The notes under the pieces: model-generated | The model's input: only the letters and a program-made list of their open reading frames with translations | Told to the model about the DNA's origin: nothing | Databases searched by the model: none | Position numbers and translations under genes: made by a program | From: Leuctra nigra | Lineage: Eukaryota; Arthropoda; Insecta; Plecoptera; Leuctridae | Reading direction: 5' to 3' | Assembly (NCBI GenBank): GCA_934045905.1 | Contig: OW203764.1 | Coordinates: forward strand, 38,685,434-38,749,433 | DNA length: 64,000 nt | Part shown: positions 60,381 to 64,000 of the stretch, piece by piece | Layout: each line of letters begins with the position of its first letter | Position numbering within the stretch: the stretch's first letter is position 1

Positions 60381-60842
60381 CTGGGAAAACGCTCTGTGAC
60401 GCGTTGATAAGCGAGCCTTTGTATTGCATTCGATATGCGAATTAATATTCGTGTGAAAGTTGCTGCTCTGTAAGAGTCTATGGAAATTGAAGGACGATCA
60501 ACTAAATGCGTCAAAAGCGCAGTGATATATTTTTTGAAGTTTATTTTTATTAAAATTGAAACATTTCAAGAAAAACAAAAATGTTGGCCCAATGACCATC
60601 AAAAACTGTAAGTTGATCGGTCAAACGGTCAGTTTTTAATTTTTCAACCAAATACAGGATCTTGTTAAAAATACTATAACTGTGACATTGTAATATTAGT
60701 GTGTGTGCAAAAAATCCGATCGATTGGTTGAATGGTGTGACCTACATGCCTATACCTTGCCTACAAAAACACAGACAAAACAAAGAAACAAACACAGAAA
60801 GTGCCAGAGTCCCAAGGTAAAGCTCACTATCGGTTCGCTCAA
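60381..60842 (-). mobile_element. Helentron-like non-autonomous element in the intron (short)
   Basis: 462 bp from CTGGGAAAACGCTCTGTG (CTAG changed to CTGG on this strand) to a degenerate CTCACTATCGGTTCGCTCAA. Confidence 0.6.
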
Positions 60843-62490
60843 AGATATTTGAATGCAAGACCGGGTACGTACGTTCTTACGAGTTGTGACTACATACCTA
60901 CCTATTGAATGAATTAAATGGAAAACAGGCATGCCATAAATAAATCAACATTCTCTACTAGTTTCGTTTCTTTCTCACATTCGGTTTTCTCAACTCTTTT
61001 AAAAACGATGTAACATGGATTTAAAAAAGATACAAATACAAATTCGTAAACATCTCGGATTTCTTTTTAGGCCTAAGAAAAAGGATATCACTGACTGATA
61101 TATTAAGCTCCTAACTTCCTATAACATAATATGTAGCAAATAAACTACGCCTGAATAGCCGAAAACATTATATAATATCCCAAAACATAGAAATGGAAGC
61201 AAGAGATAAAAGCTCCTCGCAAGTTTTATATGAGGAAATCTCGGGATTTCAGTTTAGTACTTTTGAAAAACCTTCTTGAAGAATACCAGCTTACGGCTCT
61301 CAGGAAAAATAAGAAAGGAATCAACTCAATTTTAATAATTATTATGCGTTTCAACAACTAGTGTATCAACTCAGTTAACTCGTACATGAGAATCTCATTA
61401 ATTAACTGAAATTAATTCAGTCGAATTACTAGAGTAGAATTATATAATAATGAAGGATGACATTTGGCTTCCAAAAACCCAATGTATGAAAATAGCCAAA
61501 AATGTGAAATGAATCCTCAATTTGCATCTACTGATAGCTCGTTATTTCAATTACGAAGCTACTCTTGCGTATTCATTTCTTCAAAATGTTAATATAAACG
61601 AAGATTCAAAACTCGTAACCTTATAATCTTATGTACCATGCCATTGATAAAAATAAAATACAAATTGAAATTTACCCGTTATGTCAAGAACGTATAAACA
61701 TCCCCCGCACCAAGATTTTTTTTAGGGAATAATACACTTGCATAATCTCAAATTGTAATGCAACTAACTTGAAATAAAATAAATAATACATCACGACCAC
61801 GATGTATTACTTCTAATTACCAATGGATCGTAATCAGATTAGTGTGTACCAATCATAGTGGCAACTGACATTGAATCAGCAGTTATAATTCCCGGGTTTT
61901 CGATCTATTAACTAACAGAATGTTCAAGTAGTAATTCCTGGTTTGTCATTGGTTGTTACCATGGCACTATAGTACTAAATAGTCATAAACTTTAGATTGA
62001 AACCCCAAATCTAAGTTTGGTTAGTATAGAAGCGAATCGAACCAACCTTTGAAAGACTGCTTGAAATAACCAACATCAAAACTTTGTTGTGGATAGGCCA
62101 AGGCACAGGTAGTACGAGAGTGTTACATTGAGAATAACTTCCATTTTGAAATCAGCTTCCTCGAAAGAATGACATGAAAATAAGAAAAAATATACAATTA
62201 TACAGTTTTTCTTCAATTTTCTCCCTATGTTTTTTTCTATGGTATTACACGTGTCTTCCATTAACACGAATCGTCGGGAATTCACATCGCAAAACAATTT
62301 CGCGACACCGTATTTCCGTGTTCAAGATCTCATTGGCTGTGCTCAACATGGCGTTGTGAATTCGCGTAACCATGGAGCTTCGACATTAATTCGCGTTAAT
62401 TTCAGTCCTCAAATTGTTAGATACTGAAATGTCATTAATTACATAATTTCCTTCATAATGAATTGACTTGTGTCTTGATATCATCTGCAG

Positions 62491-62637
62491 GTGCTAAGAC
62501 AGACGACGCTGCCATCTGTACCGACGCGTCATCAGACGTTCCAGCGTCAACTCTCTCACCGTCTGGACCTCCAGCCGATCGAGTTCAGCATCTGCTCTCT
62601 GGAGCCGAAGGCTGACTCCATCCTCGGTCTCATCAAG
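62491..62637 (+). CDS. Synaptotagmin (Syt3/5/6/10 type), pre-C2A linker exon
   Basis: A 147-bp exon (49 codons, phase 0 at both ends) between CATCTGCAG and GTAACG. It reads VLRQTTLPS, PTRHQTFQRQLSHRLDL, IEFSICSLEPKADS and ILGLIK. The RQTT-P, TRH-(T/S)F-R and I-LIK/IK blocks, in this order, match the linker before the C2A domain of vertebrate Syt6-class proteins, where the IK is followed by PELYK. The next exon should therefore start the C2A region, beyond 64000. This match identifies the gene; no C2 domain is visible in the window, so the exact paralogue is open. Confidence 0.8.
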
Positions 62638-64000
62638 GTAACGACAGCGATGTGCAACTTGATCGAATCAGATGCAGGAGTCACTCCATATTCTCCACAC
62701 ATCCATAGCTCGATTCAACTTCTCTGGCACGTAACACGTAACTTTTAAATCCAATGCTGCATTTACATGTAACAACTTTTTGTCACAGAACTTTTCGATC
62801 AAAAGTCTGTCTCATTCATCCCTCCCTAACGTGGCAGCGGAATCTACCAGCAAAACATTATTTTGAGTATCATACAGCACTTAAAACTGTCCTTATCAAT
62901 CGAACAATGAATTTAAACAAAAACAATATCGGAAATAAACTTTAAATGTTATCGAAGTACAATTTCATACTACTGCCACGTTAGGGTGGGACGAACTAAT
63001 ACTTTGGAACATGGGCCATTTTCTGTCAAGAAATATGGTCCAGTAATGTTACAGAAAATGTCCCCTGTAAGTTCAGCATTTTCATCGTTATGACTTATGA
63101 GTATTACCTAACCCTATTTACCTATAACGGTATCTAAGCAACTTGTGAACATTTTGACTATCACAATTGTTTGTAATTGACCTTCAGACTCTAGCAGTAT
63201 AAAAGTTATCAGGTCACATCATTAGAAGAGTGAAGCAATTAGGTTACGGTGACACTGGACACTGTCTGGCTATCAAATTATGTTTTAATTACTTCTCCAA
63301 GCTTGACCTAATTACACTGAATTGCAGATGACGAGAGAACAATGATTTCTGCTTTTTGAACTTCGCGCAAAAAATCTGTTTAAAAAATGTCGTGACTGAG
63401 TGGTGCTTGGCATAATTTCGAGCTAAGCAATATTATCTATTCAAGGAACAGTAAATGTTAGTAGCTAATGTGCAAATGATAACGATGCATCTTGTCAACA
63501 AAGGCGGTGGAGTAGAGGGGACAAGTGCATTACAGGTGGTTGCATCACAATCACGTGTCGATGCACTCGACCACGAGCGGCGTCCAGCTTGAAACACGTC
63601 AATTAATTCACCTCTCTCGGCGTCGCCCACGCAACGTCGCGACGCCTGACACATGACCTGATATCACGCCGCTATCTAGGTCGTGTATTTCCAGCGCGGG
63701 GGCGGAGCCGATTTGCATCAGGAGAAAGCGAGAGAAAAAGAAGAGAAAGAGATAACGGATATCGCTTCAGATGTGTTTTAGATGAGAATAAATCCCCTGG
63801 CTTAACGTTGGATGTTAAGCGAAGATATTTGATCCCTTCTCTAACACCATTGCAGACTTCCCTCAATGACTCCCTTTTAGCACCTAGAGCTAGCGGCTAA
63901 AAATAGCGTCTGGAGAATCTAGGGACTTATGGGGTTAGGGGGGTTTTTGTTTTAGATCTCACCTGCGGTCCATTGTCCTTCTCATCCCCTAGAGCATGGA
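62638..64000 (+). other. Synaptotagmin intron (start), with a CpG-rich patch
   Basis: Begins GTAACGACA. About 63530-63730 is CpG-rich, with GCGGGGGCGGAGC and an octamer-like ATTTGCAT adjacent (about 63700-63718). This could be an internal regulatory region, but nothing else supports that. No exon recognised before the window ends. Confidence 0.4.

Larger units (their letters stand above)
53283..62490 (+). other. Synaptotagmin intron (9.2 kb)
   Basis: Begins GTGAGTGAC and ends TATCATCTGCAG. Both flanking exons are in phase 0 here, and the joined peptide (EKK then VLRQTTLPS) follows the order known for the Syt6 class, so no exon seems missing between them. It contains Helentron-like pieces (53395-53660, 56848-56886, 57673-58300, 60381-60842), a SINE, a long inverted repeat, a 28-base G run (54189-54216) and a C run (about 54680-54698). 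The remaining sequence, 58301-60380 and 60843-62490, is AT-rich without recognised features. Confidence 0.75.

Overview
This is a repeat-rich, AT-rich stretch of animal nuclear DNA. Evidence: GT-AG introns, SINEs with tRNA-like heads, non-LTR and DNA transposons, and exons of a synaptotagmin gene, a metazoan family. A SINE core ending in GACGTTAA resembles, from memory, SINEs of insects, so an arthropod (perhaps a large insect genome) is my best guess; this is inference. I see no operons, ribosome binding sites, rRNA, functional tRNA genes or CRISPR arrays.

Layout. 1-39 kb is almost gene-free and built of mobile elements. A nested stack at 748-4347 holds a hAT-type MITE, a second hAT-type element inside it and a Jockey/CR1-type reverse transcriptase inside that; both hAT layers have exact 8-bp target duplications. 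Two more hAT-type MITEs with 8-bp duplications lie at 14184-14729 and 23987-24421. A dispersed family of about 16 copies (near-complete ones at 9596, 11085, 12683, 22361, 32457, 33725, 57673 and 60381) has a terminal GAGCGAGC motif, its subterminal complement, a 3' hairpin and a CTAG end, like non-autonomous Helentron elements. Two copies of a composite repeat (7343-9160 and 16394-17727) carry ~270-bp tandem units and end in a long foldback. Several other foldbacks, MITEs and minisatellites fill the rest.

39-64 kb is the notable part: a plus-strand gene for a synaptotagmin of the Syt3/5/6/10 type. Two coding exons are visible. One (53026-53282) encodes the transmembrane segment and juxtamembrane linker. 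The next (62491-62637) encodes the linker just before C2A. The N-terminal exon was not found; the C2 domains must lie beyond position 64000. The first 97 bp of the transmembrane exon plus the last 38 bp of the preceding intron form a 135-bp unit repeated head to tail 101 times (39439-53122) with no length change and apparently only four variable positions. Every unit carries a 3' splice acceptor and an in-frame stop after the membrane segment; only the last runs into a real exon with a donor. The 14-kb open frame on the opposite strand is a side effect of 135 being divisible by three.

Apart from synaptotagmin, the coding evidence is weak: a broken reverse transcriptase, a frameshifted coding-like stretch of unknown identity at 4340-4620, and one possible initiator exon at 17914-17966.
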